In this document: piece after piece, positions 28,383 through 36,590 of the stretch
Position numbering within the stretch: the stretch's first letter is position 1
Layout: each line of letters begins with the position of its first letter
Source of the DNA: CAYMUR01 sp964393615
Lineage (GTDB): Bacteria; Planctomycetota; Planctomycetia; Pirellulales; Pirellulaceae
Length of the DNA: 64,000 nt
Assembly (NCBI GenBank): GCA_964393615.1
Contig: CAYMUR010000005.1
Span: forward strand, 44,090-108,089
Direction of reading: 5' to 3'
Position numbers and translations under genes: made by a program
The notes under the pieces: generated by a model
Told to the model about the DNA's origin: nothing
The model's database searches: none
Seen by the model: only the letters and a program-made list of their open reading frames with translations

Positions 28383-28616
28383 ATGTTGGTATTATCGAGA
28401 CACCGAGATGAGAGTATCATGATAGGCGACGACGTCGTCGTGACCATCGTCGATATTCGAGGTGACAAGGTTCGTCTGGGCATCGATGCTCCACAGCATA
28501 TACCGGTTCATCGTCAGGAAGTTTACGAGGCAATTCAGCGTGAGAATCGCAAGGCGGCTGAATTAGATCCTGAGGACGCTAAGGACGTAGGTAAAGCACA
28601 GTCCTCGGATTCGTAG
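28383..28616 (+). CDS. csrA: Translational regulator CsrA
   Basis: 77 residues with the classic start MLVLSRHRDESIMIGDDVVV, the VRLGIDAP block and the IPVHRQEVYEAIQREN helix containing the RNA-contact arginine. A strong GAGGAG lies six bases before the ATG. The C-terminal 15 residues (acidic, then KAQSSDS) are longer than in E. coli. CsrA binds GGA-bearing hairpins in mRNA leaders; next to fliW and just upstream of flagellin, its likely main target here is fliC mRNA. Confidence 0.97.
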   Translation: MLVLSRHRDESIMIGDDVVVTIVDIRGDKVRLGIDAPQHIPVHRQEVYEAIQRENRKAAELDPEDAKDVGKAQSSDS

Positions 28617-28644
28617 TTACCGACGAGCGACTGTATTTTAAAAT

Positions 28645-28682
28645 AAAAAAAGCACGTCCTGCTCCAGGCCGCGCTTTTTTTT
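28645..28682 (+). terminator. Rho-independent terminator after csrA
   Basis: The stem runs GCACGTCCTG / CAGGCCGCGC around a CTC loop, ten pairs with two mismatches, flanked by an A-tract and a T8 tract. It ends the flgF-to-csrA transcript. Confidence 0.8.
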
Positions 28683-29011
28683 ATACCAACATGAAAGTGG
28701 GAGCAACCGCTACGAACAACACAATGTGCATGTCACATACGTGAGTAAATTGCATTGCTAATCGGTGTCGACAACAATAATACGGTCGTAGCAGAGGATG
28801 GTCAGATATTCAGTTGTCCGTTCACTGGTGAGTTTGGTACGAGCCCAAAATATTGTTACCTGGTGTGGTGCCAAAAGGTGACTTTACGGGCTTGTCGGTT
28901 TGAGGGGAAAAATACCAGATAGTAGTTTTTTCCATTTAGATGTTTTTTGACTTTTAGCTTCGGCGATGTCATTACACATTCAAATAAATTTCATTTGAAG
29001 GGCTGGCCGCG
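28683..29011. other. Flagellin promoter and leader region
   Basis: About 330 bases between the csrA terminator and fliC. It must hold the fliC promoter, because transcription from upstream is terminated. I could not fix a convincing sigma-28 or sigma-54 motif. GAAGG at 28998-29002 is the ribosome site of fliC and could also be part of a CsrA target. Confidence 0.45.
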
Positions 29012-31096
29012 ATGTCACGCATCAACACCAACGTAAGTTCGCTCATTGCACAAAATATACTTGGCCGTTCCAATCAAGCGTTGGGACAGTCGTTGGAACG
29101 CTTGAGCACAGGTCTGCGTATTAACCGGGGAAAGGATGACCCTGCCGGGTTAATCGCCAGTGAAAATTTACGCAGCGACATCGTAAGTGTCAGGTCAGCA
29201 ATTACCAACAGTGAGCGTGCCAATCAAATTATTGCGACGGCGGACAGTGCCTTGTCGGAAGTGAGCGCATTGTTGAATGATATCCGTGGCCTAGTTACCC
29301 AGGCTGCTAATACAGGGGCTCTCAGTGACGATCAGATTGCTGCGAACCAGTTACAAGTCGATGCTTCGCTCAATGCTTTAAACCGGATCGCGCAGACGAC
29401 CGAATTTCAAGGCCGACGATTGCTGGATGGTAGTCTTGATTTTATTATCACCGAAGGATCTGGTTTTTCATCCGTACAGGATTTACAAATCCACCAAGCC
29501 AATCTTGGTACGACGGGATCACAGGCGGTAAATGTTCAGATTTCATCCGCGGCCAGTCAGGCCACACTCACTAACAATGCAGGATTTTCAGCAGCCACTG
29601 CAGCCAATACAACGTTACAGTTTGCGGCAGAAACTAACTTGTCAGGTTTTGTGGACGGCAGCACGAATATTGATATTCAAGCGACGTCTACCGACCCACA
29701 GTATCAGGGAGTCGAAGTGGTGTTCCTCGCCGACAATGCAGTTGCCGTGGGCAGTGAGATAGCAACTTACGACGCAAACCACAATACGCTGACAATCAAG
29801 ATTAACGGCACTTCTGCAACAACAGCGAGTAATGTTGCCAATGCCGTGAATACCCAGGTTGGCGAATTTACTGCAATTAACCGTGGCCCAAGTGACGCGC
29901 TCATTATAGGCAGCTTAGGCAGCGATCTGGCGGTTACTGGAATGACGCAGTCTGATGAGCTGCTGATTGTGGCAGCGTCAGGTTACGAAGGTTCTGATTT
30001 GAATAATGTACAAGTCGAATTGACGGCAGTAGCTGGTGGTCCATTGTCGGCCGAATATATTGCTGCGGAAAAACGATTGGTGATCACGGTCGATAGTATC
30101 ACCAACACATCGTTGCAATCCATTGAAACTGTGATCGATTCGACGGTGGCCGAATTCAATGCTACCACATCTGTAGGTCGAGGCGATGACTTAGTAAGAG
30201 TCCATGGCAATACCGCTGATTTAATGACCACTGCCAGTACGGGAACGAGTGGTGGTGAAACGTTACTTGGAGCTCTTGATTTGCAGATTTCCGGGGTGAA
30301 CGGGACCGATACATTCAGCTTTGGGACGAATAATACGATTGATGATCTTGTCGCTGCAGTTAATCTGACACAGGACACTACAGGTGTGACGGCGGCAAAG
30401 TCAACTGGATCGTTAATGTTAACATCGCTGGACTATGGATCCAAAGCATTTGTGGATGTTAACGTAGTCTCTGAGGAAGCGAGTGGTACATTTAAATCAG
30501 GCTATGGTGGTTCCACGCGGAATTCTGGGACTGACATATCGGCTACGGTGAATGGAGTCGCAGCCCGTGCTGATGGAAACCAATTCGCCATTAACACGGC
30601 GACTCTTGACGCGGACTTTGCCGTTGACGAAGGTTCTTCGCAAAGCTTCGATTTTACAATCGCTGGAGGCGGAGCGGTATTTCAACTGGGACCCGAGGTA
30701 GTATCCAATCAGCAGCTACGTGTTGGCCTAGGTAGCGTGAACGCAGTGGGTCTTGGTGGTGTGAGCGGAAAACTGTTTGACTTGTTTGACGGCGGCTCAG
30801 CTGATCTGAGTACGGACCCAGCGGCAGCGGCTAATATTGTGGAGGAAGCGATGAACCAGATCACGGCTTTTCGAGGGCGATTGGGTGCTTTACAAAAGAC
30901 CACGATTGACACAAATATCCGGACGTTGAGCGACATGCTGGTCAACCTTACCGATGCCGAAAGTGCGATTAGAGACGTCGACTTCGCTGCGGAAACAGCT
31001 GCTCTCACACGTGCCCAAATTCTGGTTCAGTCAGGTACGAGTGTATTGGCTATTGCCAATTCGAACCCACAGAATGTCTTAGCATTGTTGCGATGA
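29012..31096 (+). CDS. fliC: Flagellin FliC, large
   Basis: 694 residues. The N-terminal D0/D1 helices are canonical (MSRINTNVSSLIAQNILGRS, LSTGLRINRGKDDPAGLI), as are the C-terminal ones (LTDAESAIRDVDFAAETAAL, ending VLALLR). The central 400 residues form variable outer domains: two related inserts, about nt 29660-29910 and 29960-30240, with the pattern V-x-V-x-F/L ... LxIxI ... TTAS/TSLQ, then a flagellin-IN-like region near 30270-30400. The filament protein is exported, with FliS as chaperone. It has its own terminator, so it is transcribed alone. Confidence 0.95.
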   Translation: MSRINTNVSSLIAQNILGRSNQALGQSLERLSTGLRINRGKDDPAGLIASENLRSDIVSVRSAITNSERANQIIATADSALSEVSALLNDIRGLVTQAANTGALSDDQIAANQLQVDASLNALNRIAQTTEFQGRRLLDGSLDFIITEGSGFSSVQDLQIHQANLGTTGSQAVNVQISSAASQATLTNNAGFSAATAANTTLQFAAETNLSGFVDGSTNIDIQATSTDPQYQGVEVVFLADNAVAVGSEIATYDANHNTLTIKINGTSATTASNVANAVNTQVGEFTAINRGPSDALIIGSLGSDLAVTGMTQSDELLIVAASGYEGSDLNNVQVELTAVAGGPLSAEYIAAEKRLVITVDSITNTSLQSIETVIDSTVAEFNATTSVGRGDDLVRVHGNTADLMTTASTGTSGGETLLGALDLQISGVNGTDTFSFGTNNTIDDLVAAVNLTQDTTGVTAAKSTGSLMLTSLDYGSKAFVDVNVVSEEASGTFKSGYGGSTRNSGTDISATVNGVAARADGNQFAINTATLDADFAVDEGSSQSFDFTIAGGGAVFQLGPEVVSNQQLRVGLGSVNAVGLGGVSGKLFDLFDGGSADLSTDPAAAANIVEEAMNQITAFRGRLGALQKTTIDTNIRTLSDMLVNLTDAESAIRDVDFAAETAALTRAQILVQSGTSVLAIANSNPQNVLALLR

Positions 31097-31126
31097 CTGT
31101 TGTGTGGATGGATAAAATCAGACGGA

Positions 31127-31160
31127 AACGGCCTGCTGTCATGACAGCAGGCCGTTTTTT
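31127..31160 (+). terminator. Strong Rho-independent terminator after fliC
   Basis: A perfect inverted repeat, AACGGCCTGCTGTC with its complement GACAGCAGGCCGTT separated only by AT, followed by a T7 run. It isolates fliC from fliD. Confidence 0.95.
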
Positions 31161-31262
31161 TATGCTGGGTCACCTCATTAGCCGATGTCAGATAACGGAG
31201 TATTGTGGACCCTGTCTATGTTTGATTAACAATGTTGTACTACCGCTCTAGGTGAGTGCTAT

Positions 31263-34055
31263 ATGGGACAAATCCAGTCCAGCATCGGTTTGATCACCGG
31301 TTTTCCGATTGTCGATACGGTCGATCAGTTGGTGTCAGTATCAGCACAGTCACGAGACAAATTGATTGCACGTACCGCCCAGTTGTCGGCCGAACAGGTG
31401 GCAATTACCCAGTTGATGTCTTTTCTGGTGGCTTTTCAAGGGGCGACGAAGAACTTGGCTGAAAACCATCTGTTTGAGACAAAAAGGATTACTTCGTCAA
31501 ACGACTCATTATTGACAGCGACAGTAAGTGGTGACCGAAAACCGCTCCCCGGCGGTTACCTTTTCACACCTTTACAGCGTGCCACTTCCCAGCAGGTGAT
31601 GAGTCAATCCTTCACCGATGTTCAAGACATGGTTGGTGCTGGCACCCTTACCTTGCAGATGGGAGGTTTTGTTGATCAAGGGATCGAACTGGGATTGCTG
31701 AACGAGGGCCGAGGTGTCCGCCGTGGAGAGATTCGGATCACGGATCGTAGTGGAACCAGTGCTGTTGTAGATCTCAGGCAGACCCGCACCATTGACGATG
31801 TTTTGGAAATGATCAATAAGACCAGAGAAATCAATGTCACGGCTGAGATACATGGTGATCGAATTCGGATGCGCGATAACACACAACAGAGCGTGACGAA
31901 GCTTCGTGTCCAAGACGTAAACGGAGGGTTTACGGCTTCGGATCTAGGTTTGGCAGATGTCGATAGCAGTCTTTCACAAATCGATGGAAACGATGTCTTG
32001 AGACTTCATCATGGTATCAAACTCAATCAGTTGAATGGTGGCAATGGTTTGACGTTTCACAAGGGAGTAGAAGATTTACGTGTCACATTTCGCGATGGAA
32101 GCGAAGATCTTGATATTGATGTTACGGAGGAAGCAACGTTGGGTGAATTACTGGCCACTCTCAACAGTGATGAACGGTTCACCGCCGAGATTAGCGCGGA
32201 TGGTGACCAGCTACAGCTGATCGATCAGACCATGGGGATGAACGGATTCTCTATCACGAGTTTGTTCGGTGGGACATTAGCCCAGGACCTTGGCATCGGG
32301 ACAACTGATACAGGTGTGGATGGAGTCATTATGAGTGGCCGTCTACAGGCTGGATTGAAAGGTGCTCTGTTACGTAACTTAAATGGTGGCTTTGGCATCG
32401 AAAGCTTGGGACAGATTGATATTACTGACCGTAGCGGAAACACTGCCATTGGTATTGATCTTTCAACGGCTGAGACGCTTCAAGATGTAATCGACGCGAT
32501 TAATGATGGCAGTATTGAAGTCAGAGCGCGAGTTAATGATGCACGTAACGGGATGGTATTAGAAGATACAAGCGGCGGTCCGCACAGTTTGGTTGTGGCT
32601 AATGCTGATGCGTCCAATACGGCTGATCGCTTGGGGATCCGTGTCAATGCAGCTCAAGATGTCGTGAATAGTGGTTCTCTCGAATTACAGACGGTTCACG
32701 AAAATATGTTGCTGTCATCTTTGAACGGAGGAAGTGGCGTGGATGTTGGGTCGTTGCGCATTACTAGTAGTCATGGTGGAAAGTCGGCAGTGGTCAAACT
32801 GGACCAACCGGGCGCCGAAATTACTAAAATCGGAGGTGTAATCGATGCGGTCAATAGCCAAAATATTGGTGTTCTGGCCCGAATGAATGATACGGGAAAC
32901 GGTATCGTTTTGGTCGATACGGCGGCCGGTTCCGGAACGCTGACCGTCGAGGAGGTGGATGGTACAACGGCAGCAGATCTGGGTATCCACGGATCTGCGT
33001 CACAGCAATTGGTCGGTGGTAAACTTGTCGACGCAATTGACGGATCAGCGCAGGACAGAATAGAAATCGCTGCCGATGATACTTTTGACGATCTTCTTCA
33101 AAAAATCAATAACTCAACGACTAATGCGACGGCCTTTGCGTTGTTCGACGGTCACGGCTATCGTTTGTCAATTGTTAGTAATCGCACGGGTCGGGCTGGT
33201 GAATTGCTTATCGACGTTGAGGGAGGTGAACTGTCTTTTCATGAAAGCTCTCGTGCCAGAGATGCTTTATTGGCATATGGTTTACCGGAGGTGGTAGCGT
33301 CTTCGGTCGTTGCTTCATCTGGAACTAACACATTTTCCGATATCGTGGATGGCATCGACATTACACTTCATGGGACAGCTGACGAGGCAGTGACGATCCG
33401 TGTGGAACCGTCCGGCGATAAGGTGCTTGCTGCAGCCGAAACATTCGTTGAAGCTTACAACGCGGTTGTCGAAAATATTGATTCACTGACGTTTTTTAAT
33501 GAAAACGATAACACGACCGGTGTGTTGTTTGGCTCGTCCGCTGTCCTCAGAGTTGAGAGCGGCTTGTCAAAACTGCTGACGGGTTCTTTTCTTGGGTTAG
33601 GTAAGTTTATTTCTCTGGAAGAGGTCGGCATTGAGACTGACCAGTCGGGAAAACTGGTTTTGGACAGCACGAAACTGAGCGCAGCATTTGAGGACGCACC
33701 AGAGGCCTTAGAGCTGTTTTTTACGAAACAGGCCGACCAGGATAGCTCGACGTTGGGGGTGTCGGCAAAAATCGAGGAATTAATTGATTTGTTGGCAGGC
33801 GGTAAGTCTCGCAATAAGGTAAATAGTTCCGTGTTAACGAATCGTGTCGATACGTTAACCCAAAAAATAAACAGTAATAACGATCGAGTTGAGATTCTCA
33901 ATCGCAGATTGGAAGCGGAGCGTGAATTATTGTTGAACCAGTTTTACCAGATGGAGAGAATTATTGGTCAACTGCAGAATAATCTTTCCGCGTTGCGTTC
34001 GTTAACCGTGTTGTCACCCCTGGGAACGAAATCATCGACTGGTTTGTTTGGTTAG
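31263..34055 (+). CDS. fliD: Filament cap protein FliD, with repeated modules
   Basis: 930 residues, about twice enteric FliD. The N-terminus (IQSSIGLITGFPIVDTVDQL) and C-terminus (LTQKINSNNDRVEILNRRLE, FYQMERIIGQLQNNLSAL) are the FliD helical ends. Between them are about five modules of 90-110 residues, three opening LNGGxG; examples are ITDRSGTSAVVDLRQTRTI (about 31740), ITDRSGNTAIGIDLSTAET (about 32420) and the LNGGSGVDVGSLRITSSHGG one (about 32720). Each resembles the flagellin hook IN motif. FliD caps the growing filament. AGGTGA precedes the ATG. Confidence 0.93.
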   Translation: MGQIQSSIGLITGFPIVDTVDQLVSVSAQSRDKLIARTAQLSAEQVAITQLMSFLVAFQGATKNLAENHLFETKRITSSNDSLLTATVSGDRKPLPGGYLFTPLQRATSQQVMSQSFTDVQDMVGAGTLTLQMGGFVDQGIELGLLNEGRGVRRGEIRITDRSGTSAVVDLRQTRTIDDVLEMINKTREINVTAEIHGDRIRMRDNTQQSVTKLRVQDVNGGFTASDLGLADVDSSLSQIDGNDVLRLHHGIKLNQLNGGNGLTFHKGVEDLRVTFRDGSEDLDIDVTEEATLGELLATLNSDERFTAEISADGDQLQLIDQTMGMNGFSITSLFGGTLAQDLGIGTTDTGVDGVIMSGRLQAGLKGALLRNLNGGFGIESLGQIDITDRSGNTAIGIDLSTAETLQDVIDAINDGSIEVRARVNDARNGMVLEDTSGGPHSLVVANADASNTADRLGIRVNAAQDVVNSGSLELQTVHENMLLSSLNGGSGVDVGSLRITSSHGGKSAVVKLDQPGAEITKIGGVIDAVNSQNIGVLARMNDTGNGIVLVDTAAGSGTLTVEEVDGTTAADLGIHGSASQQLVGGKLVDAIDGSAQDRIEIAADDTFDDLLQKINNSTTNATAFALFDGHGYRLSIVSNRTGRAGELLIDVEGGELSFHESSRARDALLAYGLPEVVASSVVASSGTNTFSDIVDGIDITLHGTADEAVTIRVEPSGDKVLAAAETFVEAYNAVVENIDSLTFFNENDNTTGVLFGSSAVLRVESGLSKLLTGSFLGLGKFISLEEVGIETDQSGKLVLDSTKLSAAFEDAPEALELFFTKQADQDSSTLGVSAKIEELIDLLAGGKSRNKVNSSVLTNRVDTLTQKINSNNDRVEILNRRLEAERELLLNQFYQMERIIGQLQNNLSALRSLTVLSPLGTKSSTGLFG

Positions 34056-34214
34056 TTGGATGGTTACCTGTATTGGAAGGTTCCGTTTGCAGTGATTGTT
34101 TTAGCGATAAAGAAACGACAACTTGCTGGATTTAGAAAATACCAGTAGATGCGAAAAAGTGTTTTATCCGGTGAGTTGGTTTTGTTTAAAAATGAAATCG
34201 GGAGTTTGTAACCC

Positions 34215-34751
34215 ATGGACAAAAGTGCTCGTGATGTTTATCTGGAAACAGAGATTGCTACAGCAACGGCTCAGAAGTTGCGACTCACACTTATCGAAGG
34301 CGGTTTACGGTTTGCGCGACAGACGTTGGACCATTGGGAAAATGGTTGTGATCTCGAAGCGAGAGAGGCATGTCGACGTTGTCGGATGGTGTTGCTCGAA
34401 TTGCTCAGTTCGCTCAAGACAGGGCAGTCAGAAATTGCCAGCGATACGGCGGATGTTTATTTGTTTTTGATTCGGACCGTTACGCAGGCCGAAGTTGATG
34501 GGGATCCTGTACACATTGACCAAGTGATTCGAGTTCTCGAGGTAGAACGTGGAACCTGGCAGGAAATTTGTGTGAAATTCCCCACTGAGACGGCGGTTGA
34601 CGAAACTCGTGAAATTACAGCAGGTGGACTCAAGGCGATACCTCCTGCTGATGTTCCGCATCGACGGGAGGGAGACGGTAAGTCCCGAGAGACGGATAAT
34701 CCCTATCTCGACGAACGGAAACGTCACAAGGGCGTTACCTTTGACGGTTGA
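34215..34751 (+). CDS. fliS: Flagellin export chaperone FliS, C-terminally extended
   Basis: 178 residues; GGGAG precedes the ATG by ten bases. The first 125 residues match FliS: YLETEIATATAQKLRLTLIE, ARQTLDHWENG, then LLELLSSLKTG and the late helix IRVLEVERGTWQEIC. FliS normally ends near residue 130; here about 50 further residues (AIPPADVPHRREGDGKSRET onward) are polar, charged and probably disordered. FliS holds the flagellin C-terminus in the cytosol before export. It is the last gene of the flagellar block. Confidence 0.88.
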   Translation: MDKSARDVYLETEIATATAQKLRLTLIEGGLRFARQTLDHWENGCDLEAREACRRCRMVLLELLSSLKTGQSEIASDTADVYLFLIRTVTQAEVDGDPVHIDQVIRVLEVERGTWQEICVKFPTETAVDETREITAGGLKAIPPADVPHRREGDGKSRETDNPYLDERKRHKGVTFDG

Positions 34752-35121
34752 TCGAGTCTCTACTTCTTGGCCTGATGATTCATTTTCTTTATTTTCCGCT
34801 CTGCTCCGGAGAACGGTCTAAACCGATGAAGTGACCGATTATTGGAAAGGGGACTGGGGAAGCCAAGGTACAAATGGTATTTTGGCCCAGAAGCAAACCT
34901 GTCTGGTTGGATTTTTTTATGGTTGGCTGCTTTTGCAGGTTTGCTTGCGAACAGGTTTCATTGATTGGTTTAGATTCATGAACGGCTGATGATGGCCTCC
35001 CTTCCTCGTAATCGGTATGGTTGTTGTGGATCTGGGTGCTTGCAGGCGAAGAGATGATGCAGGATGATAGTGAAAGTTCCCCATTTCCCTTTTTACTTGA
35101 ACGGTGCAAGAGGAGTCTCTG
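34752..35121. other. Intergenic region between fliS and mqnD
   Basis: No gene supported. It holds repeated variants of CAGGTTTGC/GCAAACCTG (34890-34960) that can pair weakly, and AACC-tgtct-GGTT followed by a T7 tract near 34910, a possible weak fliS terminator. An AGGAG ribosome site for mqnD is at its end. Confidence 0.4.
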
Positions 35122-35979
35122 TTGACTGCGACACAGCAATTGATTCGGGTAGGCCACAGTCCAGATCCCGACGACGCTTTCATGTTTCATGCGTTAGCCA
35201 ATGACCGAATCGGTACGGGAGAATACCGTTTTGAGCATGAGTTAGTTGATATTGAAACACTCAACCGGCGTGCATTTTCTGGCGAATTAGAGCTGACAGC
35301 TATCAGTGTCCATGCATTTGCTTATCTGGCTGACAAATACATATTGTGTTCTTGTGGAGCGAGTATAGGAGATCGCTATGGACCCATGGTTGTTACCAAG
35401 CAGCCGCTTGCGGTAAAGGACTTGTCGCCAAAAACAATTGCTATTCCAGGTACTCTGACAACTGCTTACTTAGCACTACGATTATGTTTGGAGGTGGATT
35501 TTGAGTATGTTGTTGTTCCCTTCGACAAGATCATCAGCGCTACCCTCGACGGCGAATACAACGGACGGAAGGTTGACGCTGGATTAATTATTCACGAAGG
35601 ACAACTGACCTATGCCGAGGAAAATTTGCAGCTGGTTATTGATTTGGGGCAGTGGTGGCATGAAGAAACTGGACTTCCGTTACCTTTGGGTGCAAACGCA
35701 ATTCGGCGTGATTTAGGCAAGGATGCGACCCGTGATGTAGAATCTTTGCTCAAGCAGAGTATTCAATATGGTCTTGAACATCGTCAAGAAGCTTTAGATT
35801 ACGCTTTACAGTTCGGGCGTGACTTGGATCAAGACAAGGCAGATAGATTTGTGGGAATGTATGTCAACGATTGGACACTTGATTTCGGGTCGCGGGGCAA
35901 ACAGGCTGTTAACGAGTTGTTAGTGCGTGGGTACCATAGCGGAGTTATATCAGAACTTGTCGAAGCCGAGTTTGTATAA
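35122..35979 (+). CDS. mqnD: MqnD-type 1,4-dihydroxy-6-naphthoate synthase (futalosine menaquinone pathway)
   Basis: 285 residues from a TTG at 35122. AGGAG sits exactly six bases before it, which makes it better than the GTG at 35104. Family blocks: VGHSPDPDDAFMFHAL, ELTAISVHAFAYLADKY, GASIGDRYGPMVV, IPGTLTTAYLALRL, LIIHEGQLTYAEENL and GLPLPLGAN. MqnD converts cyclic dehypoxanthine futalosine to dihydroxynaphthoate. The usual SPCPND motif reads SPDPDD here, so the binding-site cysteine and asparagine are changed. No mqnA, mqnB or mqnC is nearby. Confidence 0.88.
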   Translation: MTATQQLIRVGHSPDPDDAFMFHALANDRIGTGEYRFEHELVDIETLNRRAFSGELELTAISVHAFAYLADKYILCSCGASIGDRYGPMVVTKQPLAVKDLSPKTIAIPGTLTTAYLALRLCLEVDFEYVVVPFDKIISATLDGEYNGRKVDAGLIIHEGQLTYAEENLQLVIDLGQWWHEETGLPLPLGANAIRRDLGKDATRDVESLLKQSIQYGLEHRQEALDYALQFGRDLDQDKADRFVGMYVNDWTLDFGSRGKQAVNELLVRGYHSGVISELVEAEFV

Positions 35980-36166
35980 ACCTCGAGACAGTCAGGATGT
36001 TACTAGTCTTTTGTTTTCATCACGAACCTTGTTTGGACTTTTTACCTAGTTGATGGTTGCAGGTTTGGGTGAGTGCTGGTGTGCCATTTTTAAATGCTCT
36101 GCGAGGGATAATTTTGTTGTCCCTTGGGCGCACCGTAGCCGAAACCTGGGAATCTTTTCGTAAGCC

Positions 36167-36424
36167 ATGGAACCTCCTGAATTACGTCGCCCTGATCTGC
36201 CTCCACCTCGGCGATCAGTGCTATCTATTTTACTGGCCTTTGTACTACTTGGTCTGGCGTCAGCTGTGCTCTTCTTTCTTACGCTTGGTGCCTTTGGTCA
36301 GGTCATCGCTATCGGCGGCATCATTTTGTTAGTAATCGGTTTTCATTATTTGGTCTGGGGCTGGTGGCTAGGTAAGATTATCCAAGCGGAAGAACAAGAG
36401 ATGGATGAACCGGGTGAGGATTGA
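36167..36424 (+). CDS. Small two-helix membrane protein
   Basis: 85 residues. A proline-rich polar start (MEPPELRRPDLPPPRRS) is followed by two transmembrane helices (VLSILLAFVLLGLASAVLFF and VIAIGGIILLVIGFHYLVW) and an acidic C-terminus (AEEQEMDEPGED). Both tails probably face the cytosol. No family is recognised. An overlapping frame at 36057-36332 is a weaker candidate. It stands alone between mqnD and the convergent mutase gene. Confidence 0.65.
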   Translation: MEPPELRRPDLPPPRRSVLSILLAFVLLGLASAVLFFLTLGAFGQVIAIGGIILLVIGFHYLVWGWWLGKIIQAEEQEMDEPGED

Positions 36425-36590
36425 TCTTATCAGTAGGGCACTGTTGAGATAGGCGTTCTGTTTTGCATGGGCACGACATTGCACTGTTGAGTTTGTAAAG
36501 TAGTAGCATGACGGGCCGACCATGCAGTTAATCACATTTAACCACCGCAAGATAAAGGTGGAATTGGTGGTACGTACCGATGCGCCTGGC

